Below are positions 8,698 to 17,093 of a stretch of 64,000 bases of DNA, piece after piece; the stretch's first letter is position 1; each line of letters opens with the position of its first letter. The DNA lies in assembly GCA_024278955.1 (NCBI GenBank), contig JAJRSE010000012.1, positions 124,001 through 188,000 of the forward strand, read 5' to 3'. Made by a program: the position numbers and the translations under genes. The DNA comes from Planctomycetota bacterium (GTDB lineage Bacteria > Planctomycetota > Planctomycetia > Pirellulales > Lacipirellulaceae). The notes below the pieces were generated by a model. It was not told the origin of the DNA. It searched no databases and saw only the letters and a list, made by a program, of their open reading frames with translations.

Positions 8698-8775
8698 TGC
8701 GTGTCGCACGGACGTGTTCCGGTCACCGCACTGGCATTTCAGCGTCAAACCGTGCTGTGAGCGGAACAACTCGCC
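8695..8775 (+). repeat. Dispersed ~80 bp repeat, family 1, copy A
   Basis: Begins at the TAG stop of the secretion F gene. It shares the ordered blocks GACGTG-TCCGGTCACCG, TGGCAT, AGCG, CGTGCT and GAAC with copy B (57012-57090, same strand) and copy C (22001-22083, opposite strand). No coding role is apparent, although one frame reads ARTCSGHRTGISASNRA in A and a near match in C. Confidence 0.75.
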
Positions 8776-8808
8776 TGGGACTTGCTTTAGCGAGCGTGCC
8801 TCGACCCT

Positions 8809-9600
8809 TTAACGCAAGATTTGCAAGTGCTCTGCCATGGCAAGTCGGGGCACGACGAGTCGTTTTTCGAGCCGCGCACTGAGCGTGGGTTCGGTGATGC
8901 CTTGGCGTAGGTCGGCCAAGTAGTCGGTGAGCAGGGCGGCCTTGTCTTTAGATTCTAAGAGGTAATGGACCCATGCCCAGGCTTCGGCATAGTCTTGCTG
9001 GGTCATGTCGGCGGCGGAGGCGAGCTGTTCGAGCCGCTTGAGATTGGGCTGCCAAGAGGCGAGTTCTGATTGGGCGAGCAGCATGTCGAGGTGAGGTTGG
9101 TTGAGACCTTTTCTGCTTCGGCCAACTTCAAAGTACTCGGCAAGGCCTTCGTCGAGCCAAAGCGGGAGGTCAGAGATTGCGGCGTGAAGATAACCATGGG
9201 CGACTTCGTGGCGCAGGTCTTCGGCAACGTGATCGCCCCAATGGGCGTAGACCGAAAGTTCGACGTCGGTTTCGACAAAAATCGCACGGCGTGCGGGGAA
9301 ATTTGGGAAGCGTAGACGAAGATAATCGTAGTAGGAGGTGTCGTCGGCAAAGAGGTAGATGTGAATCGGCTCGTCGGTCGCTGGAATGTCGAGCTTTTCG
9401 CAGAGAAAGTCGCGTTGTTGGGTAAGCTGCTCAACCAAGCGGTGCTGTTCGGGTAGTGGGAAATCGCTGTGCAAAACAAGTTGTTCGCGTACAAAACGAT
9501 GCTGGAAGGGGGTTGATGTGCTGGTTGTGTGTAGCGACTGGCAGCTAGCGCAAGCGAGGGTGAGAATCAGGCAGATTGTGCAGGTAAGATTCCGTCGCAT
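8809..9600 (-). CDS. Putative gluzincin-type metallopeptidase lipoprotein
   Basis: A 263-residue exported protein. MRRNLTCTICLILTLACASC is a signal peptide with a lipobox-like end (Cys-20), so it is probably membrane anchored outside the cytoplasm. HEVAH at 131-135, then PLWLDEGLAEYFE at about 146-158, is the HExxH...E arrangement of gluzincin zinc peptidases of the peptidase-MA/DUF1570 kind. ATG 9600 is chosen because it opens the signal peptide; an upstream in-frame ATG at 9642 adds 14 hydrophobic residues. It is transcribed in the same direction as ispG upstream, across about 120 bases. The substrate is unknown. Confidence 0.75.
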   Translation of the reverse strand: MRRNLTCTICLILTLACASCQSLHTTSTSTPFQHRFVREQLVLHSDFPLPEQHRLVEQLTQQRDFLCEKLDIPATDEPIHIYLFADDTSYYDYLRLRFPNFPARRAIFVETDVELSVYAHWGDHVAEDLRHEVAHGYLHAAISDLPLWLDEGLAEYFEVGRSRKGLNQPHLDMLLAQSELASWQPNLKRLEQLASAADMTQQDYAEAWAWVHYLLESKDKAALLTDYLADLRQGITEPTLSARLEKRLVVPRLAMAEHLQILR

Positions 9601-9720
9601 CGGGTGATATGCCTGGATTTCCAGAATGAAAAGAAGTGGCATTTTAGCGGCGGTGTTGGCGGGGCTGAAGAGCAGTTTTGGGCTACGGCTCCTGCGATTT
9701 GTTGAATCGCGGCTACTTTT

Positions 9721-10863
9721 TCATCTACGCAGGGCGAGAATCGCGTCGAGTTCGCTTTTGAGGCGAGGGAGGATTTCGTCGTAAGGGAATTGCCCCAGCG
9801 ATTTACTGCCGCGTTTGAGATTGACGTGGTTGGGGCCACACCAGAGGCCTAGGTCGGCGTCGTCGGTTTCTCCGGGACCGTTGACTCGGCAGCCCATCAC
9901 GGCGATGGTAATTGCTTGGTCGGCGGCGTAACGCGTTATTTCTTTGACTTGCTCGGCTAGCTCGATGAAGGCTTCGTTTTCGACTCGCGAACAACTGGGG
10001 CAGCTGATGATATTCAGCGTGTCGAGACCGTAGTCGACGACCGAGCGGACGCGCCCCTGGGCAATGTCGTCGAGAATTTGGCGGCCCGCTTCGATTTCTT
10101 CGGGTTTGCGCGGATTCGAGACCGTGAGCGAAACACGAATGGTGTCGCCGATGCCGCGGCTGATGAGTTGCTCGAAGGCGATGCGGGTTTTAATAATGCC
10201 GTCGGGTGGCAAGCCCGCTTCGGTCACGCCGAGGTGTAGCGGGACGTCGGGGCGCTGTTCGGCGAAGCGGCGATTGACTTCGATTACTTTCTGCGGGTCG
10301 GAGTCTTTGAGGGAAACACAGTAGCGTGAGAAACCGAGTTCGTCGAGTTGGCGGCAATGCTCTGCGGCGCTGTCGAGCATGGGGCCGATCGAATCGTCGT
10401 CGGCGTACTTGGCTTGTTTGTCGGGGTCGACGCTTCCGCAATTTACGCCAACACGGATGGCGCAGTCGTGCTCGCCGGCGATCTGTGCTAGGTAGCTGAC
10501 TTTTTCTTGCCAGGGCTTCTCGCGTTCGTGGTGGTAGAGATGCCCCGGGTTGTAGCGAAGTTTGTCGACATGGGGAGCGACGATTTCAGCCAAGCGGTAA
10601 TTTTCTTGCAAGTCGACCGAAAGGTTGGCCTCGGTTTGGTTACGAATTTCGGCCAGCGCCGTAGCGTCGGGTTTGCTGTCGGCCGCTATGCGTACGATGT
10701 CTGCGCCGGCGGCATGGAGGGCGTTGATTTGTTCGACCGTGGCGTCGATATCTTGTGTGCGGGTGGCGGTCATGCTTTGCACGGCAATAGGCTGGTGATC
10801 GCCAATCGTGACTGAGCCGATGCGGACTGCGCGTGTGGGGTTGCGGGGGATGTTCAAGGTCAA
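9721..10863 (-). CDS. ispG: 4-hydroxy-3-methylbut-2-en-1-yl diphosphate synthase (IspG/GcpE)
   Basis: Seventh enzyme of the non-mevalonate (MEP) isoprenoid pathway; a [4Fe-4S] enzyme that reduces MEcPP to HMBPP in the cytoplasm. The 380-residue length is that of the short bacterial form. The N-terminal TIM-barrel portion shows [13 protein letters not shown] and [11 protein letters not shown]. Cluster ligands are Cys-288 and Cys-291 (SCPSCSR) and Cys-325 ([10 protein letters not shown]), with Glu-332 as the fourth ligand. ATG 10863 is preceded by no strong ribosome binding site. It lies downstream of the CPBP-pgsA-rimO group on the same strand after a 71-base gap. Confidence 0.97.
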   Translation of the reverse strand: MTLNIPRNPTRAVRIGSVTIGDHQPIAVQSMTATRTQDIDATVEQINALHAAGADIVRIAADSKPDATALAEIRNQTEANLSVDLQENYRLAEIVAPHVDKLRYNPGHLYHHEREKPWQEKVSYLAQIAGEHDCAIRVGVNCGSVDPDKQAKYADDDSIGPMLDSAAEHCRQLDELGFSRYCVSLKDSDPQKVIEVNRRFAEQRPDVPLHLGVTEAGLPPDGIIKTRIAFEQLISRGIGDTIRVSLTVSNPRKPEEIEAGRQILDDIAQGRVRSVVDYGLDTLNIISCPSCSRVENEAFIELAEQVKEITRYAADQAITIAVMGCRVNGPGETDDADLGLWCGPNHVNLKRGSKSLGQFPYDEILPRLKSELDAILALRR

Positions 10864-10934
10864 GGGTGCTCCACGGTCGGGAATTTTCTATTTCGATGTT
10901 TGTGTTTGGAAGCGAACGAGGTAAGGGGGCCGTT

Positions 10935-11945
10935 TTATCCTAGCCACAGCAGCGTCATCGTGTAGGCGTTGAAAAGCATGTGGGCGGCTATGCTGGGGGC
11001 CAGTCGGTGGGTGCGCTGGTAGAGGTATCCTAGCACGATGCCGAAAAAAATGAGTGGCACTGCCGAGACGCCGTGCCCAAGGTGTGCCAGGCCAAATGCG
11101 GTGCCGCTGATCAGCACAGGCCCCCAGCCGTGGGGGAGGCCGAAGAGTAGAGATCGGCTGGAGGGGTTTGGGATTTCGTCAGCATCCTGGGGCTGGGGGA
11201 TTGCTTCGCTGACCGGTAAGTCGGCATAGGAAGAAACAGGGCCTTGATGCAGGGGTTGGTTCTCCACGGGATTTCGTTCGGTAGTTTTCCAATTCAAAAG
11301 CTCGTCTTCGCGGCGTTCTAGCCACCCTTGAAGTAAAAGGCGGAAAGCGAACTCTTCAAATATTGGGGCAGCAAGGACGGCAACCACAAAGCCGACGAGC
11401 AGTAACTGAGGAGATCGATGTTCAATCAGCATTTCGATCAGCTGATGCTGCTCTTTTGGCTCGAAAATCACATTCAGCACATAGTGAATAGCGATAATCG
11501 GCAACAGCGAGGCGAGGCATGCTGAGAAGCCGATAGCAATGTCGCTGGCGAGTTGACTCGGGATTTTTGGGAGTCCGAGGTCGCGAGCATCGGCGCCGAG
11601 GGTGATCGCGAGGCCGGCCATCGCAAGTAGAGTGAAGCCAATCATCACAGCGGAGTTTAAGAGTCCGCTCCAAATAAACTCTTCTGGAGTCATAGAGCCT
11701 GTTGCTTCGTCGAATGTTTCAATCGCTTGTGGGAAGAAAGAGCCGATTGCTTGGGCGATCGCGAGTAGCACGCAGAACCAAGGGATCGACGTAGCCAAGA
11801 CGCCCCAGGGGACTCGCTGTCGTGGTTCGTAGACGAGCAGCGGGGCGCCGCGGATAGTTCGTTGGATCGCAGCAAACATGGCGATCAAGCTCAGCAGGAA
11901 AGCTACCGAGGTAACCATGATCGCGGCTTGGCTAGGTTCTTGCAT
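10935..11945 (-). CDS. CPBP-family intramembrane glutamic protease
   Basis: A 336-residue polytopic membrane protein of the CPBP (Abi, Rce1-like) family. The catalytic motif EEFAFR is at 197-202. The second family motif, FGLAHLGHG, and the third, SIAAHMLFNAYTM, follow in the C-terminal helices. The N-terminal 120 residues carry extra membrane segments beyond the CPBP core, and a soluble loop of about 60 residues after the first motif (DELLNWKTTERNPVENQ onward) is unusually long. The start is 6 bases past the pgsA stop, so it is translated from the same transcript. The substrate is unknown; in bacteria the family covers bacteriocin immunity and membrane protein processing. Confidence 0.85.
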   Translation of the reverse strand: MQEPSQAAIMVTSVAFLLSLIAMFAAIQRTIRGAPLLVYEPRQRVPWGVLATSIPWFCVLLAIAQAIGSFFPQAIETFDEATGSMTPEEFIWSGLLNSAVMIGFTLLAMAGLAITLGADARDLGLPKIPSQLASDIAIGFSACLASLLPIIAIHYVLNVIFEPKEQHQLIEMLIEHRSPQLLLVGFVVAVLAAPIFEEFAFRLLLQGWLERREDELLNWKTTERNPVENQPLHQGPVSSYADLPVSEAIPQPQDADEIPNPSSRSLLFGLPHGWGPVLISGTAFGLAHLGHGVSAVPLIFFGIVLGYLYQRTHRLAPSIAAHMLFNAYTMTLLWLG

Positions 11946-11951
11946 CGAATC

Positions 11952-12584
11952 TCAGTCGGATTTTCGCAGGATCGATAGGGCAGCAAACACGTAGACCATG
12001 CCGGAGTAGAGCGTCAGTAGTACAGCCGCCCAGACGACGAGGAGCAGGCCTTGCGACATCCAAGCGGGAGGAGCCTGACGCCAAGCGGCTTGTGCCGTGT
12101 CGAGGTAGCTCAGGTGGATCATACTCCAACCGGCGGCCAGGCATTGGAGGGCCATTTTTAGTTTGCCGATCATTTTGGCCGAGAAGTCTCCCCCTTGTTG
12201 TTCGACAAACGTGCGTAGCGTAGTAACCAGCAGCTCGCGACCGGTGATTAGAACAGCCACCCAGGGGGCAATTCCCGAGGCCGAGGTGCCGTCGGCAAGT
12301 GGCGAGATGGCTCCTAGCAGGATAAAGGTACCGCAGATGAAAAGCTTGTCGGCGAATGGATCGAGAACTCGGCCAAGTTGGGTCACCTGGCCGTATTTGC
12401 GTGCCCAGTATCCATCAAGCCAATCGGTGCCTGCCGTGACGACAAACAGTGCGAAGCTTGTTTTGTACCAACCGAAGGCAAGTAGAAAGAACATGACGAT
12501 CGAAAGGAGAATCCGAGCGATTGAAAGCTGGTTGGGGACGTTGAGTAGTGTCTGCGGATTTTTCGGTGAGGTCGATTCAGTCAT
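11952..12584 (-). CDS. pgsA: CDP-diacylglycerol--glycerol-3-phosphate 3-phosphatidyltransferase
   Basis: Inner-membrane enzyme making phosphatidylglycerol phosphate, the committed step to PG and cardiolipin. The CDP-alcohol phosphotransferase motif D-x2-DG-x2-AR-x8-G-x3-D-x3-D is complete in DWLDGYWARKYGQVTQLG followed by RVLDPFADK. It has 210 residues with several hydrophobic helices. ATG 12584 (MTESTSPKNPQTLLNVPNQ) is preferred; the in-frame start at 12650 would extend into the end of rimO without conserved sequence. The order rimO-pgsA-CPBP protease on one strand, with gaps of 28 and 6 bases, points to an operon. Confidence 0.94.
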   Translation of the reverse strand: MTESTSPKNPQTLLNVPNQLSIARILLSIVMFFLLAFGWYKTSFALFVVTAGTDWLDGYWARKYGQVTQLGRVLDPFADKLFICGTFILLGAISPLADGTSASGIAPWVAVLITGRELLVTTLRTFVEQQGGDFSAKMIGKLKMALQCLAAGWSMIHLSYLDTAQAAWRQAPPAWMSQGLLLVVWAAVLLTLYSGMVYVFAALSILRKSD

Positions 12585-12612
12585 GTTTTTCAAAGGCACT
12601 TTTTCAAAGGCA

Positions 12613-13992
12613 CTATTGAGGGCTATCGCAGGCGACGCCGATGAGATCATAACCTTGGCGGGCCACTACCTCACATCGTACCAGCGCGCCAGGGGAGAGT
12701 CCCACCCCAGTGACATAAATCACACCGTCGACGTCGGGAGCATCGGCGTAGGAGCGGCCAATCCAAGCCTCGGATTCTCCCTTCACGGGGGAGTCGATGA
12801 GGACGTCCATCTGGCGTCCGATTTGAGCATCGTTCCATTGGAAAGCGATTTCTTGCTGCACAGCCATCAGGCGTTCGCGGCGAGTGTCCATGACCTCTTG
12901 CGAGATTTGGTCGGGCAGCTTCGCAGCAGGCGTATCGGGTTCGTAGGAATAGGTGAAGACTCCGAGTCGCTCGAATTTGTGTTTTTGGACAAACTCGACC
13001 ATCTCGTCGAATTGTTCGTCCGTTTCGCCCGGGAAGCCTGTGATCATGGTGGTACGCATGACCAAGTTGGGGATTCGCTCGCGAAGCTTTGCCAGCAAAG
13101 CCTCGGTATCTTCTCGATTGACGCGTCGCTGCATTCGCTTGAGCATCTGGTTGTTGGCGTGCTGGAGCGGCATGTCGAGGTAGGGAATGATTCGCTTGCT
13201 GGAGGCGAGGACGTCGATCAGGCGGTCGTCGATGTACATCGGATAGAAGTACATGAGCCGAATCCAGTCGAGCCCCTCAACTTTTTCCAGCTCTTCAAGC
13301 AACTCGGCCAAGCGGGGCTCGCCGTAGAGGTCGATACCGTAGTAGGTGGTGTCCTGGGCGACGATGACCAGTTCTCTTACCCCATCGGCGGCCAATTCCT
13401 TTGCCTCGGCAATGACTTCTTCGATCGGCTTGGTCGCATGTTTGCCACGCATCTTAGGGATCGCACAAAAAGTGCAAAGCCGATCGCAACCTTCCGAGAT
13501 TTTCAGGTAAGCAAAATGCCGAGGCGTGACTCGCATTCGCGAAGTGTCGGGAAGAGGACGGATTGGAGCCGGATGGAAAACGGTCCGCTGCTCGTCGAGC
13601 CCGCCAATCAATCGGTCGGCCACCTTGGTGACTTCTTCGCGACCAAAGACGCCGACCAGGTGGTCGATTTCGGGGCGATCATCTAGAAGCTGCTCACGCT
13701 GTCGCTCGGCAAGGCAACCTGAGACGATGACGCCGCGCAAATCGCCACGCTTTTTGAGTTCCAGCATCTCGTCGATCACGGCGAACGATTCTTGGCGGGC
13801 TTGTTCGATAAAACCGCAAGTGTTGACAACCGCGAAGTCGGCCCCTTGGGGGTCGTCGACAAGCTCGTAGCCATCGAGCTGCAACATGCCGAGCATTCGT
13901 TCGCTGTCGACAAGATTCTTGGGGCAGCCGAGGCTGACAAAGGCATAGCGGCCTTTGATGTCGTCGTTTTTTTCGGTGGTATCGGAAGACAC
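12613..13992 (-). CDS. rimO: Ribosomal protein S12 methylthiotransferase RimO
   Basis: Radical-SAM enzyme adding a methylthio group to Asp-88 of ribosomal protein S12. The 459 residues show the three-domain methylthiotransferase order. The N-terminal UPF0004 domain has Cys ligands in [21 protein letters not shown] and SGCLAERQ. The radical-SAM core has [11 protein letters not shown], and a C-terminal TRAM region ends around [25 protein letters not shown] with CTFCAIP distinguishes RimO from MiaB. It is first of the rimO-pgsA-CPBP group and divergent from the IrrE-like gene across 260 bases. Confidence 0.97.
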   Translation of the reverse strand: MSSDTTEKNDDIKGRYAFVSLGCPKNLVDSERMLGMLQLDGYELVDDPQGADFAVVNTCGFIEQARQESFAVIDEMLELKKRGDLRGVIVSGCLAERQREQLLDDRPEIDHLVGVFGREEVTKVADRLIGGLDEQRTVFHPAPIRPLPDTSRMRVTPRHFAYLKISEGCDRLCTFCAIPKMRGKHATKPIEEVIAEAKELAADGVRELVIVAQDTTYYGIDLYGEPRLAELLEELEKVEGLDWIRLMYFYPMYIDDRLIDVLASSKRIIPYLDMPLQHANNQMLKRMQRRVNREDTEALLAKLRERIPNLVMRTTMITGFPGETDEQFDEMVEFVQKHKFERLGVFTYSYEPDTPAAKLPDQISQEVMDTRRERLMAVQQEIAFQWNDAQIGRQMDVLIDSPVKGESEAWIGRSYADAPDVDGVIYVTGVGLSPGALVRCEVVARQGYDLIGVACDSPQ

Positions 13993-14109
13993 GGGCGGTT
14001 TGAGAGATAAGAGTAACGAGCCGAAGCCCAGGACAGCAAGTCAGGCATTCTAGCTCAAACTGCGGACAGTGGCGACCAGGTCCAACTCAGAATTGCGCCG
14101 TAGACGGGA

Positions 14110-14162
14110 GCCGGCGGTTTCTCAAGTTCAACCGCGGATTCCGCCTGCGGCTACTTTTTTTA
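14110..14162 (+). repeat. GC-rich palindromic intergenic sequence ending in a T run
   Basis: GCGGTT at 14114-14119 pairs with AACCGC at 14130-14135, and CCGC/GCGG repeats follow up to GCGGCTACTTTTTTT (14147-14161). The 13-base GCGGCTACTTTTT also occurs at about 9705-9717 behind another small hairpin (GCGATT/AATCGC). No plus-strand gene lies upstream that needs a terminator, so a dispersed repeat is more likely than a functional terminator. Confidence 0.4.
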
Positions 14163-14239
14163 CTTTGCCACCTTTGCTAGGGATGGCCCTTGCAAAAGGA
14201 GTCGCCTTGAATTAGTGTACATAAGTTCACATTCAAGAA

Positions 14240-14253
14240 AGAAGGTGATTTTT
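14240..14253 (+). promoter_or_regulatory. Strong ribosome binding site deciding the IrrE-like start
   Basis: AGAAGGTGA lies about 5 bases before ATG 14254. It is one of the clearest Shine-Dalgarno sequences in the window and selects 14254 over the in-frame codon at 14215. Confidence 0.7.
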
Positions 14254-15006
14254 ATGTTGAGCGAAATACCCTCCGAGCAGTTTGCTGCTGCGATTGAGGC
14301 TTGTGCTCGCGAGGTGCTGGCCGAGGCTTCGGTTTTGGCACCTCCGGTCGATGCGTTGCATCTTGCCAGGCAGCTGAACTTGTTGGTCGCCCGCGATGCG
14401 TCGATGGCTGGACGGGCTCGATTTGTGCGACTTGGCATGACGAATGGGGCAGGGCAAGGAACGATCTTGTTGGCAGACGAAGATCGTACCGAGCGGCGGC
14501 ATTGGGCAGTCGCCCACGAAGTAGGAGAGTCGGTTGCTTGTCGCGTGTTTGCGGCGCTCGGTGTCTCGTACGTCGACATCCCGTCGTCGGGGCGAGAGGC
14601 CGTGGCCAATCGATTGGCAGGCTCATTGCTGTTGCCACGAGATTGGTTTGCATCCGACGGGAACGCCGTAGATTGGGACCTGTTGGAGCTTAAGCGGATC
14701 TATGCGACCGCAAGCCACGAGCTAATTGCCCGGCGTCAACTCGAGATGAGGCCGGCGGTGATTATCACACTCTTCGACCAAGGTCAGATCACTTGGCGAC
14801 GGAGCAACACAACTGGCTCTCCTCCCAGGCTGACAATGCCTGAGCGTGAGACTTGGCAAACAACTTTTGAATGTGGCAGGTCGGCCAAATACTGCGGACC
14901 AGACTTGGCAAGCGGAATCGAGGGCATACGCTGTTGGCCTGTCCATGAGCCAGGATGGCGCAGAGAAATCCTAAGAACCGAATTGGCCGAATGGGAGGGG
15001 GAATGA
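14254..15006 (+). CDS. ImmA/IrrE-like (COG2856) protein with altered zinc motif
   Basis: A 250-residue protein resembling the ImmA/IrrE metallopeptidase family, which in other bacteria cleaves HTH repressors. The N-terminal half has VDALHLARQLNLLVARD and GTILLADEDRTERRHWAVAHEVGESV, then ANRLAGSLLLPRDWF, the family's usual strand-helix-LLLP order. The expected HExxH reads HEVGE, with the second His replaced by Glu, so zinc binding and activity are uncertain. The C-terminal about 90 residues have three Cys and no recognised fold. A HTH/EIIA regulator pair is encoded on the opposite strand just downstream, with no DNA-binding partner in the same operon. Confidence 0.75.
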   Translation: MLSEIPSEQFAAAIEACAREVLAEASVLAPPVDALHLARQLNLLVARDASMAGRARFVRLGMTNGAGQGTILLADEDRTERRHWAVAHEVGESVACRVFAALGVSYVDIPSSGREAVANRLAGSLLLPRDWFASDGNAVDWDLLELKRIYATASHELIARRQLEMRPAVIITLFDQGQITWRRSNTTGSPPRLTMPERETWQTTFECGRSAKYCGPDLASGIEGIRCWPVHEPGWRREILRTELAEWEGE

Positions 15007-15021
15007 CGAGTAGCCCGCCGT

Positions 15022-15906
15022 TCACAACCTGCAAGCCGCAGCCTGACAAAAAAAATCAACCAACTCGTCGACTACATACGGCTTGCCGAGCACCATTGCG
15101 GCGCCAGCTTTTTGTATTTGTTCAACGTGTTCAACGCGGGGATAATCCAGCAGTGCGACCACCGGGGCATTGTGCAATTGAAGCTGGCGGCTGAAGTTGG
15201 TTAGGCTTACGAGTTCTTGAGGGCTGAGTTGGCCGCCGTCCCAGATTCCAGCAGAGAATTTTTGATCGGGGCCGATCTTTTGGGTAGGGGGCGTCCAAGC
15301 GGTGTTGAGGTCGTAGGCAGTGAGTGCGGCCGCGAGAGTTTCGTAGACCGAGTAGTCGGCGGCGCAGATTGCTACCGGGAAGTCGAGCGGATGGGAAGCT
15401 GGGTTGAGGTTCGGCGCGACCCGGCCCGCTTGGGGGCCATCAAGTGGTACTGACCAGGGAGGGCAAAGGCCCGCTTCAAAACTTTTTTGGGCTAAAGTCC
15501 ACCATGGGCCGAACTCGTGCCAGTAGAGCCGCAGCACGCCGGTGAGTTTTATGCCGGTACGCATCCCCCCCTCACACCAGCTACCCGAGACGACAACGAT
15601 ACGTGTTAGGGGCACGAGGACCTGGAGTTGGCCGATATGTTTTTGGTGGTAACTTCCGGGAAGAGGTTGAGCGAGAAGGACGAGTTCGGGCGGAACTTCG
15701 GCGGCTTCCAGGGTTTCACAAGCTTGGTTGATGTTGGCGAGGGTCTGCCAAGCTTCTCTCGTTTCAATTTGGGCGGTTGCCAAGCGGAACTCTTGCTGTT
15801 GCCAGGGGCCAACCGCTAGCACTTGGGGTCGCGTCGTGTTGCTTGCAAGACGAGAGCCTTTCGGGCTGGAGGAAGTCTCGGGTATGGTCGGGTTTTGCTT
15901 GTTCAC
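15022..15906 (-). CDS. Receiver-like protein partnered with the HTH-EIIA regulator, function unknown
   Basis: A 294-residue protein, not assigned to a characterised family. The last 120 residues resemble a degenerate response-regulator receiver domain: AICAADYSVYETLAAALTAY, then NAPVVALLDYPRVEHVEQIQ, then AGAAMVLGKPYVVDELVDFF, with the receiver-type Lys-Pro but without a clear acidic phosphorylation pocket. The N-terminal half (LVLLAQPLPGSYHQKHIGQL, LTRIVVVSGSWCEGG) looks like a second related alpha/beta unit. Its ATG overlaps the stop of the HTH-EIIA gene (ATGA, 15903-15906), so the two are translationally coupled and probably work together. Confidence 0.7.
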   Translation of the reverse strand: MNKQNPTIPETSSSPKGSRLASNTTRPQVLAVGPWQQQEFRLATAQIETREAWQTLANINQACETLEAAEVPPELVLLAQPLPGSYHQKHIGQLQVLVPLTRIVVVSGSWCEGGMRTGIKLTGVLRLYWHEFGPWWTLAQKSFEAGLCPPWSVPLDGPQAGRVAPNLNPASHPLDFPVAICAADYSVYETLAAALTAYDLNTAWTPPTQKIGPDQKFSAGIWDGGQLSPQELVSLTNFSRQLQLHNAPVVALLDYPRVEHVEQIQKAGAAMVLGKPYVVDELVDFFCQAAACRL

Positions 15907-16610
15907 TCTGAAAGCTCGGCGTCACGGGCGGCGAGCAGCTGATGAGCTTCGACCGCATCAGCTGCGTTGCGAAGACGGGAAAGCCAATCAAGGTCGCTAA
16001 TCATTCGGCTGAGGCGAGCTAAAATTTGTAGGTGTTCATGGTCGGAGGTTGCCCCGATAAGAAAAAACACCTCGGTGAGTCCGCTCGAACCTCCGAATGG
16101 AATTCCTTGGCCTGTGATTCCGAGGGCCAAAATCGACTCGCCAAGAATCGAAGTTTGGGGACGCCTGGGGTGCATTAGCGCAACTCCGTTGTCGAGAGCA
16201 GTCGGGTGCATTGCTTCGCGAGAAGTTACGGCATCGGCCATCTTGGCGGGGTCCCAGAGTATGCCTGTCGCGGCAGCGAGTCCGCACATTGCCGAGATAA
16301 CGCTGCTTCGAGTTCTGGCATTGAGCGGAACAGCTACGGCGTCGACTGGGAGCAGAGAAACGACCGAGAATTCGTCGGATTCGCTTGTGCTTGTTCGGCG
16401 TAGGTGGGTTTCCATTTCGGCAAGCTGGATGTGGTCGGAGATGCCGATTCGATCTTCGAGCCAATGGTGGATTTCGGCACGCGAGAATCGCCACTGCCCA
16501 CCGACGCGTCGCCCGGGCAATTTGTCTCGATTGGCCAGCTTGGTGATTTGCGCAGGAAGCATGTGCAAGTAGGCTGCCAAAGCGCTGATATCGAAGTCGT
16601 CGTCGGCCAC
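15903..16610 (-). CDS. Helix-turn-helix/PTS EIIA (fructose-nitrogen type) fusion regulator
   Basis: A 235-residue protein. Residues 1-60 form a MerR/excisionase-type DNA-binding domain (ISALAAYLHMLPAQITKLAN, then GRRVGGQWRFSRAEIHHWLED). Residues about 75-235 form a PTS EIIA domain of the fructose/PtsN family, with REAMHPTALDNGVALMHPR carrying the candidate phospho-His in GVALMHP. A DNA reader joined to a phosphorelay acceptor suggests transcriptional control by PTS state, by inference. It is first in a two-gene unit with the receiver-like gene. No EI or HPr gene lies in the window. Confidence 0.82.
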   Translation of the reverse strand: MADDDFDISALAAYLHMLPAQITKLANRDKLPGRRVGGQWRFSRAEIHHWLEDRIGISDHIQLAEMETHLRRTSTSESDEFSVVSLLPVDAVAVPLNARTRSSVISAMCGLAAATGILWDPAKMADAVTSREAMHPTALDNGVALMHPRRPQTSILGESILALGITGQGIPFGGSSGLTEVFFLIGATSDHEHLQILARLSRMISDLDWLSRLRNAADAVEAHQLLAARDAELSE

Positions 16611-16695
16611 GGGATTCCTAAAGCACCTGCGGGCTTGCTAGCATGTTGGGTGGAGAGTTCGAGTCGCCATTGTCGTCTGTAGCCCGGCCCGGTGT

Positions 16696-16757
16696 CTAGT
16701 GCTTTGTCAGTTTTCGATCCATCAATTCAACATGGTCAAAGCACTTGTGCTTTGACA
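16696..16757. repeat. MITE-like repeat, family 2, short copy plus an inverted half
   Basis: CTAGTGCTTTGTCA (16696-16709) and GGTCAAAGCACT (16734-16745) are the family's terminal inverted repeats about 50 bases apart. An inverted end TGTGCTTTGACA follows directly (16746-16757). The remainder of the 16611-17093 gap contains no gene that could be supported. Confidence 0.7.
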
Positions 16758-17093
16758 ACTCTTTGGCGTTTCCTAGTTTGCTTCCTAGTAAACCACCTTC
16801 TTCCGCCTGGGCCAGTAGTTTTTGGTTTGTACAACTGCCTTGTTGGTCGAGTGAAAAGCCAATGAATGCTAGCGTGGCACTTAAATGGCCAGCTAGATTC
16901 GCCTTGACGTGGTTTGGTAAATGGGCACAATTCCCAACGCTTAGCAGGAGAGTTTTCCCCAGGAACCTCTCCGAGTGAGTTTGAGCAAATAGGATGCGGA
17001 AACGGATTTTCGCAGATGGTTGGAAACCTAGTTGGTGTCGCGGCCTCCCGCTATTTGGGTCCGGCTACCAGCGCCCAGGCAAGGAGGCCTGGT

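Noticed and set aside
12163-13686. Long plus-strand open frame opposite rimO and pgsA (about 500 codons)
   Set aside because: It lies wholly antisense to rimO and pgsA, which show complete family motifs; its translation has no domain character.
14147-14162. Rho-independent terminator with T run
   Set aside because: The paired stem is only 4-5 bp and no plus-strand gene lies upstream; the same 13 bases recur near 9705, favouring a dispersed repeat.
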